A stretch of 64,000 bases of DNA from JAZSNL01 sp045536365 (GTDB lineage Bacteria > Bacillota_I > Bacilli_A > ML615J-28 > CAG-313). Each line of letters begins with the position of its first letter. The first letter of the stretch is position 1. Below are positions 1 to 9,367 of the stretch, piece after piece. The position numbers and the translations under genes are program-made. The notes below the pieces were generated by a model. The model worked only from the letters and a program-made list of their open reading frames with translations. It searched no databases and was not told the DNA's origin. Location: NCBI GenBank assembly GCA_045536365.1, contig JAZSNL010000006.1, positions 45,488 to 109,487 of the forward strand, written 5' to 3'.

Positions 1-2
1 AC

Positions 3-644
3 TTAGAACTAGCTCAAAAAGGAATAGTCTTTATTGATGAATTTGATAAACTTGCAAGAAAAAGCGATAACCCTTCGATAACAAGAGATGTTTCTGGTGA
101 AGGAGTTCAAAATTCATTATTAAAGATTATAGAAGGAAATATTGTTAATGTGCCACCTCAAGGAGGAAGAAAGCATCCGTATCAAGAATATATAAAATTT
201 GATACATCAAATGTATTATTTATATGTGCTGGTGCTTTTGATGGATTAAATATCGAAAGTAAGAAAATAGTAGGATTTGAAAAAATAGATGAAGTAGAAG
301 AAATTGATTCTGAAAAATTAAAAAAATATGGAATCATTCCGGAAATATTAGGTCGACTTCCTATTATTACAAAACTAGACAATTTAACCGTTGAAGAATT
401 AGAATTAATTCTAACTAAACCAAAAGGTGCAATAGTTAATCAATATCAAGAATTATTTGCTTTAGATGGAGTTAAATTAGAATTTGATTCTTCAGCAATT
501 AAAAAAATTGCGGTGAAAGCATATGAAGAAAAATTAGGAGCTCGTTCATTAAGAAAAATACTAGAAAATACAATGTTAAATTATATGTTTGATTTGCCAT
601 TCGAAAACAAAAAAGACTTAACTATTAAAGCAGATCAAATATAA
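3..644 (+). CDS. clpX: ATP-dependent Clp protease ATP-binding subunit ClpX (3' part)
   Basis: This is the C-terminal half of the AAA+ unfoldase that feeds substrates to ClpP; the 5' end lies before the window. The open frame runs from base 3. It begins just ahead of the Walker B motif (IVFIDEFDK), followed by the DVSGEGVQ and LLKIIEG segments, the VPPQGGRKHP pore-region stretch and the C-terminal small domain with GARSLRKILE (sensor 2). About 213 residues are visible, compared with roughly 420 in whole ClpX. A GTG at 150 could be mistaken for a start, but the conserved AAA+ sequence continues upstream of it. It lies 11 bp before lon, so the two protein-quality-control genes are very probably co-transcribed. 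Confidence 0.97.
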   Translation, partial: LELAQKGIVFIDEFDKLARKSDNPSITRDVSGEGVQNSLLKIIEGNIVNVPPQGGRKHPYQEYIKFDTSNVLFICAGAFDGLNIESKKIVGFEKIDEVEEIDSEKLKKYGIIPEILGRLPIITKLDNLTVEELELILTKPKGAIVNQYQELFALDGVKLEFDSSAIKKIAVKAYEEKLGARSLRKILENTMLNYMFDLPFENKKDLTIKADQI

Positions 645-655
645 GGAGGGAGAAT

Positions 656-2980
656 ATGTTTAATAGTGTCGATAAAATTACAGCACAGTTACCTGTATTA
701 TTTTTAGAACAACCTGTGCCACTACCATATAATGAATATCGATTTGGAGTAAAGGGGTCTAAACATTTATTAGTTTTAAAAGCAGCTGAACAATATAAAA
801 ATCATATGGTTATTATGATTAAGGATAAAGAACATAGTACAGATTTAGAAACTAAATACTTTACAACTGCGATTGTAGTCCAAATTTTACTTAACATGAC
901 TAGCCCTAATGATGGAAGAAAAATTAAAGTTAAAGCTATTGTTCGTTGTAATGTTCAAAGATTTATTGATGATGGACCTGTAAAATTAGCTGAATTTACA
1001 ACAATGCCATCAATTATGAGCGATCTTGATCGTGCGAATGCGGCAAGAGGATTAATTAGAGAAGAAATTAAAGAAGGAATTAATAAAAATAATCCATTTG
1101 ATTTAGCAGATCCAAAAGAATTAGTTGAATCACAAATGATATCTCTTGATGAATTAAGTGAAGTACTAGCATCTACATTAAGAATATCAGCTAAAGAAAA
1201 AACTAATTATTTAGTTGAAATTGATATCACTAAGAGATTACTAATGATCTTAGAAGATATTCATAAACAAAATTATTACCAAACTTTAGAAGATGAAATT
1301 GATGCGGAAGTAAGAAGAAGTATTAACGAATCACAAAAAGAATTTTATTTACGTGAAAAAATGAAAGCTATTCAAAATGAATTAGGTGATAAAGCTAAGA
1401 AAGAAAGCGATATCGATGCGTTAAGAGAAAAAATTAAAAATGCAAATATGCCTAAGAATATTGAAGAAAAAGCATTACATGAATTAAATCGTTATACTAC
1501 AACTCCTACATCTTCACCTGAATCAGGAATTATTAGAAGTTATTTAGATTTCTTAATTGCTCTTCCTTGGAATACACAAACTGAGGATACTAATGATATT
1601 AGAATTGCAAAAGCAGAATTAGAAAAATATCATTATGGTTTAGATGCAGTAAAAGATCGTATCTTAGAATATTTAGCTGTTAAAATCGCCACAGGTAAAA
1701 ACCCACAAGCAATTCTTTGTTTAGTAGGTCCACCTGGAGTAGGTAAAACTTCACTTGCAAAATCGCTTGCAACAGCAATGGGTAAAAAATTTGTTAAAGT
1801 TGCCTTAGGTGGTGTAAGAGATGAAGCTGAAATAAGAGGTCATAGACGTACTTATATTGGAGCTTTACCAGGTAGAATTTTACAAGCAATGAAAAAAGCG
1901 GGAACTAATAATCCAGTATTCTTGTTAGATGAAATTGATAAGATGAGTAGTGATTATAAAGGTGACCCTACAAGTGCAATGTTAGAAGTATTAGATGGAG
2001 AACAAAATCATTTCTTTAGTGACCATTACTTAGAAGAACCATTTGATTTATCTAATGTTTTCTTTGTTGCAACAGCGAATTATTTAGGTAATATTCCAGC
2101 TCCATTGAGAGATAGAATGGAAATAGTTGAAATTTCAAGTTATACTGAATATGAAAAATATGAAATAGCTAAAATTCATTTATTACCTAAACAATTAGAA
2201 GCACACGGATTAGAAGCTGAAAAGTTAGTTTTAACTGATCAAGCTATTTATAAAATTATTCAAGAATATACTAGAGAATCTGGTGTTCGTGAATTAGAAA
2301 GATTTATTGGAACAATTATTCGTAAAGCGATTAAAAATATTTTAATGAATCAAGAATCACAAATTAAAGTAGATGTTGATAATTTAGAAGAATATTTAGG
2401 AAAACCAAGATATACTTATAGTAAAGTAAGAAATACTGATCAAGTAGGTGTTGTTACTGGTCTTGCGTATACACAATTTGGTGGAGATACTTTATCTGTT
2501 GAGGTAACTCATTATAAAGGACAAGGTAGACTTGTTTTAACAGGTAAATTAGGTGATGTAATGAAAGAATCTGCTCAGGCAGCATTAAGTTATGTTAAAT
2601 CGAATTATGATAAATTTAATATTGATTATAATTTATTTAATGAAAATGATATTCATTTACATGTTCCTGAAGGTGCAATTCCTAAAGATGGACCTTCTGC
2701 AGGTGTTACAATAACAACTGGTATTATTTCATCATTTACAAATCGTCCTGTTGATCATACTGTAGGTATGACAGGGGAAATTACATTAAGAGGAATGGTT
2801 CTTCCAATTGGTGGATTAAGAGAAAAAGCAATTGCGGCTCATCGTAGCGGATTACAAACAATTCTTATTCCAATTGATAATGTTAAAGATTTAGAAGAAA
2901 TTCCTGATAGTGTAAAAAATAGTTTAAAAATTATTCCAGTAAGTACTATAGAAGAAGTAATAAAATACGCATTAAAATAG
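656..2980 (+). CDS. lon: ATP-dependent protease Lon (LonA type)
   Basis: Cytosolic AAA+ serine protease that degrades misfolded and regulatory proteins. The 774 residues match full-length LonA. The N-terminal LON substrate-recognition domain spans about residues 10-200, a coiled region follows, then the AAA+ module with Walker A GPPGVGKT at 358-365 and Walker B VFLLDEIDK. The C-terminal protease domain carries the Ser-Lys dyad: S681 in PKDGPSAG and K724 in GGLREKAIAA. The ATG follows an AAGGAGGG ribosome binding site. It sits between clpX and a cation antiporter with 9-11 bp gaps. No CtsR or HrcA site is visible because the operon promoter lies outside the window. Confidence 0.98.
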   Translation: MFNSVDKITAQLPVLFLEQPVPLPYNEYRFGVKGSKHLLVLKAAEQYKNHMVIMIKDKEHSTDLETKYFTTAIVVQILLNMTSPNDGRKIKVKAIVRCNVQRFIDDGPVKLAEFTTMPSIMSDLDRANAARGLIREEIKEGINKNNPFDLADPKELVESQMISLDELSEVLASTLRISAKEKTNYLVEIDITKRLLMILEDIHKQNYYQTLEDEIDAEVRRSINESQKEFYLREKMKAIQNELGDKAKKESDIDALREKIKNANMPKNIEEKALHELNRYTTTPTSSPESGIIRSYLDFLIALPWNTQTEDTNDIRIAKAELEKYHYGLDAVKDRILEYLAVKIATGKNPQAILCLVGPPGVGKTSLAKSLATAMGKKFVKVALGGVRDEAEIRGHRRTYIGALPGRILQAMKKAGTNNPVFLLDEIDKMSSDYKGDPTSAMLEVLDGEQNHFFSDHYLEEPFDLSNVFFVATANYLGNIPAPLRDRMEIVEISSYTEYEKYEIAKIHLLPKQLEAHGLEAEKLVLTDQAIYKIIQEYTRESGVRELERFIGTIIRKAIKNILMNQESQIKVDVDNLEEYLGKPRYTYSKVRNTDQVGVVTGLAYTQFGGDTLSVEVTHYKGQGRLVLTGKLGDVMKESAQAALSYVKSNYDKFNIDYNLFNENDIHLHVPEGAIPKDGPSAGVTITTGIISSFTNRPVDHTVGMTGEITLRGMVLPIGGLREKAIAAHRSGLQTILIPIDNVKDLEEIPDSVKNSLKIIPVSTIEEVIKYALK

Positions 2981-2989
2981 GAGAATTAT

Positions 2990-4051
2990 ATGCAAGCTTT
3001 AACTGAGTTTTTTATGTCATTACAATGGTATTGGGCATTAATTATATATGCAGTTCTTGCTGTAGGTGTTGTTCTTACAACAAGTAAAATTTCAGATTGT
3101 GTTGATAATTTAGATAAATTAACTAATTTAGGTGCTGCTTTTATTGGTGGTATCTTTCTTGCAGCAGTTACTAGTTTACCAGAGTTAATTACTAGTATTT
3201 CATCAGTAGCAGTGGGAAGTCCTGATTTAATTTTTGGTAATATTTTAGGAAGTAATTTCTTTAATATGTTTATTCTCGCAATAGTTGACGTTATTTTTAT
3301 TAAATTAATGTTTATGAATAAAGTTAAAACAATGCGAAAAACTAATTTCTTTACTATTATTATGTATTTAATAATTGCAATTCCTGTATTAATTAGTTGG
3401 TTAATATCAGCTATTTCTCAAGGTGAGGTTAATTTATTTACTATATTACCAATTGGAATTAGTTTTGTATCTGTTCTAATTATTATTGTATATGGTATTT
3501 CAATTAAAGCTCTTGCTGGTGATCAAAGCGTAAGTGAAGAAGATGATGAAGAAGAAAAGGAAATTAATACAACTGTTTCTAAGGAAGTAGTTAAATTTGT
3601 TTTATTAAGTGTTCTTTTAGTTTCATTAAGTTTTATATTAACATTATCAGTTGATTCATTATCTGATTCATTAAATTTAGGTGATAGTTTTGCTGGTGCA
3701 TTGTTCCTTGCAATCGCAACTTCATTACCTGAATTAACAGCAGTAATTAGATTAGTTCAATTACATAATTATGATGCTGCAGTAGGTAATATAATAGGTA
3801 GTAATGTATTTAATTTTACAATTATATCAGTAGTGGATGTTATCTTCTTTAATACAAGTGTATTTGGAAATGTTTTAACTGATAAAACAATTATTACATT
3901 ATTATTCTTTGGCCTTGTATCTGCAGGGTTATTAATGATCTCATTATTAAGAACTAAGTCTAAAAATAAATTCTTGTATATCTTACCATCTATAATCACT
4001 TGTGTTTTATATGTGGTATTCCTTATTTTAAATTCTACAGTTTTAAAATAA
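2990..4051 (+). CDS. Calcium/cation antiporter, CaCA superfamily (YrbG-like)
   Basis: Predicted inner-membrane Na+/Ca2+ (or H+/cation) exchanger of 353 residues. It shows the two inverted alpha-repeats of the family. The first has TSLPELITS near residue 60 and GNILGSNFFN near 83. The second has ATSLPELTAV near 240 and GNIIGSNVFN near 266. About ten hydrophobic segments flank a central cytosolic loop with an acidic run (EEDDEEEKE near 185), which could serve as a cation-sensing loop. It starts 9 bp after lon with a GGAG site, so it is co-transcribed with the protease genes. The transported ion cannot be read from the sequence. Confidence 0.88.
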   Translation: MQALTEFFMSLQWYWALIIYAVLAVGVVLTTSKISDCVDNLDKLTNLGAAFIGGIFLAAVTSLPELITSISSVAVGSPDLIFGNILGSNFFNMFILAIVDVIFIKLMFMNKVKTMRKTNFFTIIMYLIIAIPVLISWLISAISQGEVNLFTILPIGISFVSVLIIIVYGISIKALAGDQSVSEEDDEEEKEINTTVSKEVVKFVLLSVLLVSLSFILTLSVDSLSDSLNLGDSFAGALFLAIATSLPELTAVIRLVQLHNYDAAVGNIIGSNVFNFTIISVVDVIFFNTSVFGNVLTDKTIITLLFFGLVSAGLLMISLLRTKSKNKFLYILPSIITCVLYVVFLILNSTVLK

Positions 4052-4064
4052 TTTAGTAAACTAT

Positions 4065-4093
4065 TTGCAATATCTATATAAATATGGTATAAT
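4065..4093 (+). promoter_or_regulatory. Sigma-A promoter of secG-rnr-smpB
   Basis: TTGCAA at 4065-4070 and a perfect TATAAT at 4088-4093 are separated by 17 bp. Transcription would start near 4100, 38 bp before secG. Confidence 0.8.
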
Positions 4094-4137
4094 AGTTACG
4101 TTATGGTATAAAAATATATATTTAGGAGGCCTTGAAC

Positions 4138-4374
4138 ATGAGTGTTCTAAAATGGTACGATTATATTTTATTAGTTGTTTCAATCTTTATGATTTTACTA
4201 GTAGTAGTTCAATCTTCAAAAGAAGATGCATCAAAAGCTTTCTCTGGTGAAAAATCAGATTTATTCGCTAATAAAAAACAAAGAGGATTAGAAAAATTAA
4301 TTAATCAAACAACTACAGTACTATCTGTTGTGTTCTTTGTATTAGCAATTTTAGTAGCTGTATTGCCACGATAA
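4138..4374 (+). CDS. secG: Preprotein translocase subunit SecG
   Basis: Small membrane subunit that assists SecYEG-dependent export. The 78 residues contain two hydrophobic helices (about residues 5-24 and 55-75). Between them is the typical VVVQSSKEDASKAFSG stretch, a variant of the QxSKxxGLSGAFGG loop of the family. A possible TTG start 6 bp upstream was rejected because AGGAGG at 4124-4129 is ideally spaced for the ATG at 4138. The order secG, rnr, smpB is the classical Firmicutes arrangement and supports the call. Confidence 0.93.
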   Translation: MSVLKWYDYILLVVSIFMILLVVVQSSKEDASKAFSGEKSDLFANKKQRGLEKLINQTTTVLSVVFFVLAILVAVLPR

Positions 4375-4385
4375 GAATTAACATG

Positions 4386-4414
4386 AGGACTCAAAGTAAA
4401 TGAGTCCTTTTTTC
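4386..4414 (+). terminator. Rho-independent terminator or attenuator after secG
   Basis: Eight-bp stem (AGGACTCA at 4386-4393 with TGAGTCCT at 4401-4408) followed by a T run. Because rnr starts only 34 bp later with no new promoter, it probably reduces read-through rather than ending the operon. Confidence 0.85.
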
Positions 4415-4447
4415 TTTCATTAATATATAATAAAGGAGGTGATGTTG

Positions 4448-6574
4448 ATGAAAGATAGAATACTAGAATTATTTAATAAAGAAAAATATACTCCATCAAC
4501 AGTCCATCAAATTTATAATATGTTAAAATTAGAAACAAGTGAAGAATTTGTTGAATTAATTAAAACATTAAATTATTTAGTTGATGAATATATTATTATT
4601 CATTTACCTAACGATACTTTTGGTAGTTTAGAAAAATGTGGTTATACTAAAGGTGTAATAGAAATTAAAGAAGCAGGTTTTGGCTTTGTCTTAAGTGTAT
4701 TAGGAGATATTTTTATCCCTGAAAAATATACATCATCTGCTGTTAATCAAGACGAAGTTTTAATAACTTATAAATTAGATCGTAGTGGTAGGTATGAAGG
4801 TCGAGTTGAAAAAGTTATTAAGAGAAATACTTTAGAAATAGTAGGTGTAGTTGAGACTAAATTTAGAAAAAAAGTAGTAAAAAGTATAGATAAAAAAATA
4901 ACAGTTTTAGTATTTATTAAAGAAAATAATGAATTTCATAATATTGAACTAGGAACTGTTGTTAAAGTTAAAATTGATCGTTTTTATGAAAATCATACTG
5001 CTGATGGACATATTATAAAAATCATTGGTTCAAGTGATGAACCAGGTATGGATATTACAACATTAGTTGAAAATGCGGGTGTATTAGTAGATTTTTCTGA
5101 AGAAACATTAAACTATGTAAAAAATTTATCACAAGAAGTAAATATTATAGATTATCCTAATCGTGTTAATTTAACTAAAAAAACTATTTTTACAATCGAT
5201 GGAGATGACGCAAGAGACTTCGATGATGCGGTGAGTATTGAAAAATTAGATAATGGTAATTATTTGTTAGGCGTTTATATTGCAGATGTGAGTGAATATG
5301 TTAAAGAAAATACTAGTATTGATAATGATGCGTTTAATCGAGGAACAAGTATTTATTTACCTGATCGTGTTATTCCAATGTTACCTAAGGAGTTATCTAA
5401 TGGGCTATGTTCATTAAATGAAAATGAAATTAGATTAGTATTAGGATGTGAAATGGAAATTGATCATAAAGGTAAAGTTATATCTCATAATATTTTTGAA
5501 GGATTAATTAAATCATCATATCGTATGACATATAATAATGTTAACAAGATGTTAGAAGAACATGATGAAGAATTAATAAATAAATATAGTGATATTTATC
5601 CAATGTTAGTTACAATGGAAGAATTATCAAAAATATTATTTGATATGAGAGTAGAAAGAGGAGCATTTGAATTTAATACAACAGAACCTAAATTAATATT
5701 AGATGAATATGGTAATGTTATTGATGTTGAAAAAAGAGTACAAAGGACAGCTGAAAATCTAATCGAAGAATTCATGTTAATTACAAACGAAACAGTTGCG
5801 GAAAGTATGACATGGTTAGATGTTCCATTCTTATATCGTGTTCATGATGAACCAAGTGAAGAAAAAATTAATAATTTTCTATTAATGATTTCTAATTTAG
5901 GATATAATATTAAAATAAAAAATAAAAAATCAATGCCGAAAATATTACAATCAATTTTACTTGAATCAAATGAATTTGATGATATACAAAAATCAGTAAT
6001 TAATCAAATGCTATTAAGATCAATGGCCAAAGCAAAATACCAAGAATTAAATATTGGTCACTTTGGACTTGCAAGTAAATGTTATACACACTTTACTTCT
6101 GATATAAGAAGATACCCTGATTTGTTAGTACACCGAATTGTTAAACATTTTTTATTGAACGATAAACAAATTAACGTAGAAAATGATTATTTATACTTCC
6201 AAAACAAAGTACACGAAGCAGGTGTAGTATCAAGTTTGGCAGAAAGAAAAGCTGAAAGTTTAGAAAGAGAATGTGTTAAATTAAAATTAGTTAAATACAT
6301 GCAGGGGCATATTACAGATAAATATGTTGGTGTTATATCTTCAATTGTTAATTGGGGAATCTTTGTTACAATTAAAGATGTAATTGAAGGATTAGTTAGT
6401 TATGAAGATATGAATGATTTTGAATATGATGCAGAACCTAATTTAGGATATGTTAAATGTTACCCTAGTAAAAAAACATATCATGTTGGTGAAAAAGTAT
6501 TAATTAAAGTCATAGGTGTAAATGTTAAAAAAAGAGAAATCAATTTTAAAATATTAGGAAAGGTTAATGAATAA
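4448..6574 (+). CDS. rnr: Ribonuclease R (3'-5' exoribonuclease)
   Basis: Processive exoribonuclease that degrades structured RNA and acts with SmpB/tmRNA in clearing defective mRNAs. The 708 residues contain an N-terminal winged-helix region, cold-shock-type OB domains at about 65-220, the RNB catalytic domain beginning at the metal-binding motif DGDDARDFDDAV (D251 onward), and a C-terminal S1 domain (YVGVISSIVNWGIFV). Four possible starts lie within 12 bp. ATG 4448 is chosen because AAAGGAGG at 4432-4439 lies 8 bp away, whereas the GTG at 4439 overlaps that site. The stop overlaps the smpB start by one base, indicating translational coupling. Confidence 0.97.
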   Translation: MKDRILELFNKEKYTPSTVHQIYNMLKLETSEEFVELIKTLNYLVDEYIIIHLPNDTFGSLEKCGYTKGVIEIKEAGFGFVLSVLGDIFIPEKYTSSAVNQDEVLITYKLDRSGRYEGRVEKVIKRNTLEIVGVVETKFRKKVVKSIDKKITVLVFIKENNEFHNIELGTVVKVKIDRFYENHTADGHIIKIIGSSDEPGMDITTLVENAGVLVDFSEETLNYVKNLSQEVNIIDYPNRVNLTKKTIFTIDGDDARDFDDAVSIEKLDNGNYLLGVYIADVSEYVKENTSIDNDAFNRGTSIYLPDRVIPMLPKELSNGLCSLNENEIRLVLGCEMEIDHKGKVISHNIFEGLIKSSYRMTYNNVNKMLEEHDEELINKYSDIYPMLVTMEELSKILFDMRVERGAFEFNTTEPKLILDEYGNVIDVEKRVQRTAENLIEEFMLITNETVAESMTWLDVPFLYRVHDEPSEEKINNFLLMISNLGYNIKIKNKKSMPKILQSILLESNEFDDIQKSVINQMLLRSMAKAKYQELNIGHFGLASKCYTHFTSDIRRYPDLLVHRIVKHFLLNDKQINVENDYLYFQNKVHEAGVVSSLAERKAESLERECVKLKLVKYMQGHITDKYVGVISSIVNWGIFVTIKDVIEGLVSYEDMNDFEYDAEPNLGYVKCYPSKKTYHVGEKVLIKVIGVNVKKREINFKILGKVNE

Positions 6575-7020
6575 TGCCAAAAACAATCGGAGAAAAAATA
6601 ATTTGTCAAAATAAAAAAGCATATCATGATTATTTTATTATCGAAGAATATGAATGTGGAATTGTTTTAACAGGTACAGAAATTAAATCTGTTAGATTAG
6701 GCCATGTTAATTTACAAGATAGCTATTGCCAAATTAAAAATGGTGAAATGTTTATTTACGGAATGCATATTTCTCATTATGAAAAAGGCAATATTTTTAA
6801 CCATAACACTGATGCGGTGAGAAAATTATTATTACATAAAAAAGAAATTTTAAAATTAAGTAACAAAATTATTAAAGAAGGATTTACATTAATACCATTA
6901 AGAGTTGTAATTAGAGACTCTCTTGCAAAAGTTGATATTGCCATCGCAAAAGGTAAAAAACTTTATGATAAAAGAGAAGATTTAAAGAAAAAAGAAATGG
7001 AAAAAGAGGCTAATCGATAA
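6574..7020 (+). CDS. smpB: SsrA-binding protein SmpB
   Basis: RNA-binding partner of tmRNA in ribosome rescue. The 148 residues match the family. GTEIKSVRLGHVNLQDSY, the FIYGMHISHY segment, the NHNTDAVRKLLLHKKEI stretch and the lysine-rich C-terminal tail that enters the ribosomal decoding centre are all present. Its ATG overlaps the last base of the rnr stop and its own stop overlaps the next start, giving a tightly coupled rnr-smpB-TPR string. No tmRNA gene was found in the following spacer. Confidence 0.97.
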   Translation: MPKTIGEKIICQNKKAYHDYFIIEEYECGIVLTGTEIKSVRLGHVNLQDSYCQIKNGEMFIYGMHISHYEKGNIFNHNTDAVRKLLLHKKEILKLSNKIIKEGFTLIPLRVVIRDSLAKVDIAIAKGKKLYDKREDLKKKEMEKEANR

Positions 7021-8933
7021 TGAAAGAATTTCCAGAAGTAAGAAAACTATTAGAAGAAGGAAAATACGAAGAAGCCTATGATTATTTATCTAATAAATTA
7101 GAAGAAACACCTAATGATATTAATATTCTATATACAAGAGGAATAATAGACTGTGTTCATATTAAAAAACACATCGGTCAAACAATATTAGACTTTGAAT
7201 ATATAGTAAATAAATCTAAAAAATTAACATCTGTTTTATATCCATTTTTAACAATTCTTTCAGATATCAATGAAGATCCTGAAAGAGTAATAAAATATGG
7301 TGAATTATGTAAAACAAATGAAGATAATCCAATGTTATTAGACATTAACTGGGCTCTTTCTCGCGCATATTACGCAAGAGCAGAATATGAATCATATAAA
7401 ATTGCTCTTGAATATATTAATAAATGTTTAAGCATGGCAGAAGAAGATATCGAAGATTTTTATTATTGTAAATGCGAAATATTAGCTGCATTAGAAGATA
7501 CTGAAGAATTTGAAAAATTACTTAATACTTGTTATTTAAAATTTGGTGGAGGATTCAATTATTACTATTTAAATGTAAGATTATATATTCAAAAAATAAA
7601 AAAAGAATATTTAGAAGAATATGTAACTAAAGCATTAGATAATGCGGATATTGCGGTGACATATAATCCTGATGAAGAATATAAAATAATAACATTGAAA
7701 GTAGATTTATATTGTTTAATAAAACAATATGATAAAGCAATTGAATTAGTTGATTTATTAACAAAATGGTTTGATAAAGATGATGTCTTAGTAGAAAAAC
7801 TTAAGATATATGAAGAAATTCAAGATTTTGATACAGTTAAGAAATTATCAAGAGAATTCCTTGAAACAAATAAATCATGGAAAATTGAATATTCACTAGG
7901 CTACGCATTAGAAATAACACCAAATTCTGAAGAAGATTTAATAGAAGGAAAACAATTATTAGATTCAGCTTATAATGAAAGTAAGAAATTATTTATTGTA
8001 TCAGATTTATATCGTGTTAATAAACAATTAAGAAAAGATAAAGATAATTTAGAATTATTAACCCCATTATTATTAGAAAATCCAACTAATGGAGGTCTAT
8101 ATAATTTAATGGGTGAAACAATTCAAAGATTAAATTATCCTTATAAAGATATAATTAGATGTTATGAACTTGCATATAAATATAAATGGATAAGTGAATT
8201 TGAATATTTAGATGATTTATTACCATTAGTAGAAAATCCTAATAAATTAAATAAGAAAATAAAAAAATACCAACTAGTTAGTAAGGAATTACTATCAGGT
8301 TGGATGAAAAGAAGAATAGGAATTAAATATCTATATGGTGAAAATGATTATCCTATTAATATGGATCTTGCAAAATCATATATTGAAGATGCTTTAGAAG
8401 AATATCCAAATATAAGTTGTTATCGTTCAACTATGGGAAGATTTTATGAATTTAATAATAATCATCAAAAAGCATTCGAAGAATATGATAAAGCATATTT
8501 ATTATATACCAAAGAAATAAAACCTTTATGTAATTGTTCAGCAGGATATTTAGCTCATGCTTATATTAAAGGTATTGGTGTAGAAAAAAATATTGAAAAA
8601 GCTAAAGAAATTATTCTTTCATCAATAAATGAAGCAAAAGAAATTTCTTGTAGTACAGTTATATATTTTTATGCATATTTTTATCTGAATGATCATCCAG
8701 AATTTGATGGACATTTAGCAAAAAAATTATTAGAATTATCATATCCATTTGATCGACATGAAGTTTCAAGAGTTGTATATTTGAAACAAGTAAATGAAAA
8801 ATTAAATATTATTGATAAGACTATTAATAAAAAAATTAAAGAAATAAAAAAACCTTTAGATAAAAAAGCAAAAGAATATCTAAAGAAATCTTTAAAGGAA
8901 AAAGTTTCTTACCCATATACAGGTAATTTTTAA
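7020..8933 (+). CDS. Large TPR / Sel1-like repeat protein
   Basis: Soluble helical-repeat protein of 637 residues with no signal peptide or membrane segment. Several tetratricopeptide-like units are visible. One near the N-terminus has the pattern LLEEGKYEEAYDYLS...PNDINILYTRG; others are near residues 225-260 and 480-520. A Sel1-like segment (AHAYIKGIGVEKNIEKAKE) lies near 530. Such repeats mediate protein-protein contacts; no catalytic motif is seen. It overlaps smpB by one base and ends the operon just before a tRNA. Similar TPR proteins are common in Firmicutes without a known function, and none should be inferred from the smpB neighbour. Confidence 0.75.
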   Translation: MKEFPEVRKLLEEGKYEEAYDYLSNKLEETPNDINILYTRGIIDCVHIKKHIGQTILDFEYIVNKSKKLTSVLYPFLTILSDINEDPERVIKYGELCKTNEDNPMLLDINWALSRAYYARAEYESYKIALEYINKCLSMAEEDIEDFYYCKCEILAALEDTEEFEKLLNTCYLKFGGGFNYYYLNVRLYIQKIKKEYLEEYVTKALDNADIAVTYNPDEEYKIITLKVDLYCLIKQYDKAIELVDLLTKWFDKDDVLVEKLKIYEEIQDFDTVKKLSREFLETNKSWKIEYSLGYALEITPNSEEDLIEGKQLLDSAYNESKKLFIVSDLYRVNKQLRKDKDNLELLTPLLLENPTNGGLYNLMGETIQRLNYPYKDIIRCYELAYKYKWISEFEYLDDLLPLVENPNKLNKKIKKYQLVSKELLSGWMKRRIGIKYLYGENDYPINMDLAKSYIEDALEEYPNISCYRSTMGRFYEFNNNHQKAFEEYDKAYLLYTKEIKPLCNCSAGYLAHAYIKGIGVEKNIEKAKEIILSSINEAKEISCSTVIYFYAYFYLNDHPEFDGHLAKKLLELSYPFDRHEVSRVVYLKQVNEKLNIIDKTINKKIKEIKKPLDKKAKEYLKKSLKEKVSYPYTGNF

Positions 8934-8957
8934 AGTTGGTAATAATACCGACTTTCT

Positions 8958-9043
8958 GCGGCGATGGCGGAATGGTAGACGCGCTACTTTGAGGTGGTAG
9001 TGATCAAGCGATCGTGAGAGTTCAAGTCTCTTTCGCCGCACCA
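8958..9043 (+). tRNA. tRNA-Leu (anticodon GAG)
   Basis: The 7-bp acceptor stem GCGGCGA (8958-8964) pairs perfectly with TCGCCGC (9033-9039), followed by discriminator A and an encoded CCA. The anticodon stem CTACT/GGTAG encloses loop TTGAGGT, giving anticodon GAG at 8991-8993. A long class II variable arm (GATC/GATC helix) and a T arm AGAG-TTCAAGT-CTCT follow. It probably reads CUC/CUU leucine codons. It lies 24 bp after the TPR gene and forms the left edge of an island-like region. Confidence 0.95.
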
Positions 9044-9298
9044 TTAGAAAAGTGAACTATAGTTCACTTTGTCTATAAGTCATCAATATTAATCGTAGAT
9101 TAATGATATTTATAGTAAAAATATATCGATTTTAACATCAAAATCAAGGAATTATGCATCTGTTTAGGTGCATTTTTTTATTTTTCAGTAAAGTTATTAG
9201 ATTTTAGCAACTAATGTGATTTGAATATAAGATGTTTTATAGTAGTTGGAAAAATAGTCGGTTGATGGGATTTGAACATATAGGTAAATCTATATAAT
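9044..9298 (+). other. Non-coding region behind tRNA-Leu
   Basis: No gene is seen here. It opens with a perfect 20-bp palindrome (9050-9069, AAGTGAACTA and its complement), which may fold in the tRNA precursor. The 115-bp structured repeat annotated separately follows (9071-9185). The remaining 110 bases are AT-rich and featureless up to the promoter of the next lipoprotein gene. Confidence 0.7.
9071..9185 (+). repeat. 115-bp structured direct repeat, copy A
   Basis: Matches 17171-17285 without a gap at 104 of 115 positions. Three hairpins can be drawn. The first is an outer CTATAA/TTATAG stem holding an inner ATTAATC/GATTAAT helix (9088-9094 with 9098-9104). The second is GATTTT/AAAATC around 9128-9145. 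The third is a terminator-like stem TGCATC/GGTGCA ahead of a T run at about 9173-9179. Between the copies a T-A pair of the inner helix becomes C-G, a compensatory change that supports a real RNA or DNA structure. Confidence 0.85.
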
Positions 9299-9328
9299 TT
9301 GACATCAAGGTTTTGCATATAGTATAAT
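9299..9328 (+). promoter_or_regulatory. Promoter of lipoprotein gene at 9368
   Basis: TTGACA at 9299-9304 and TATAAT at 9323-9328 with an 18-bp spacer. An AGGAGGT ribosome binding site follows at 9353-9359. Confidence 0.75.
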
Positions 9329-9367
9329 ATAAATGAAGATACATTCTATGATAGGAGGTAAATCTAT

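Noticed and set aside
4065..4250. ORF overlapping the secG promoter and start in another frame
   Set aside because: It covers the promoter and lies out of frame with the conserved SecG sequence.
8934..9367. tmRNA gene downstream of smpB
   Set aside because: Only a complete tRNA-Leu is found; there is no alanyl-tRNA-like ends or tag peptide frame.
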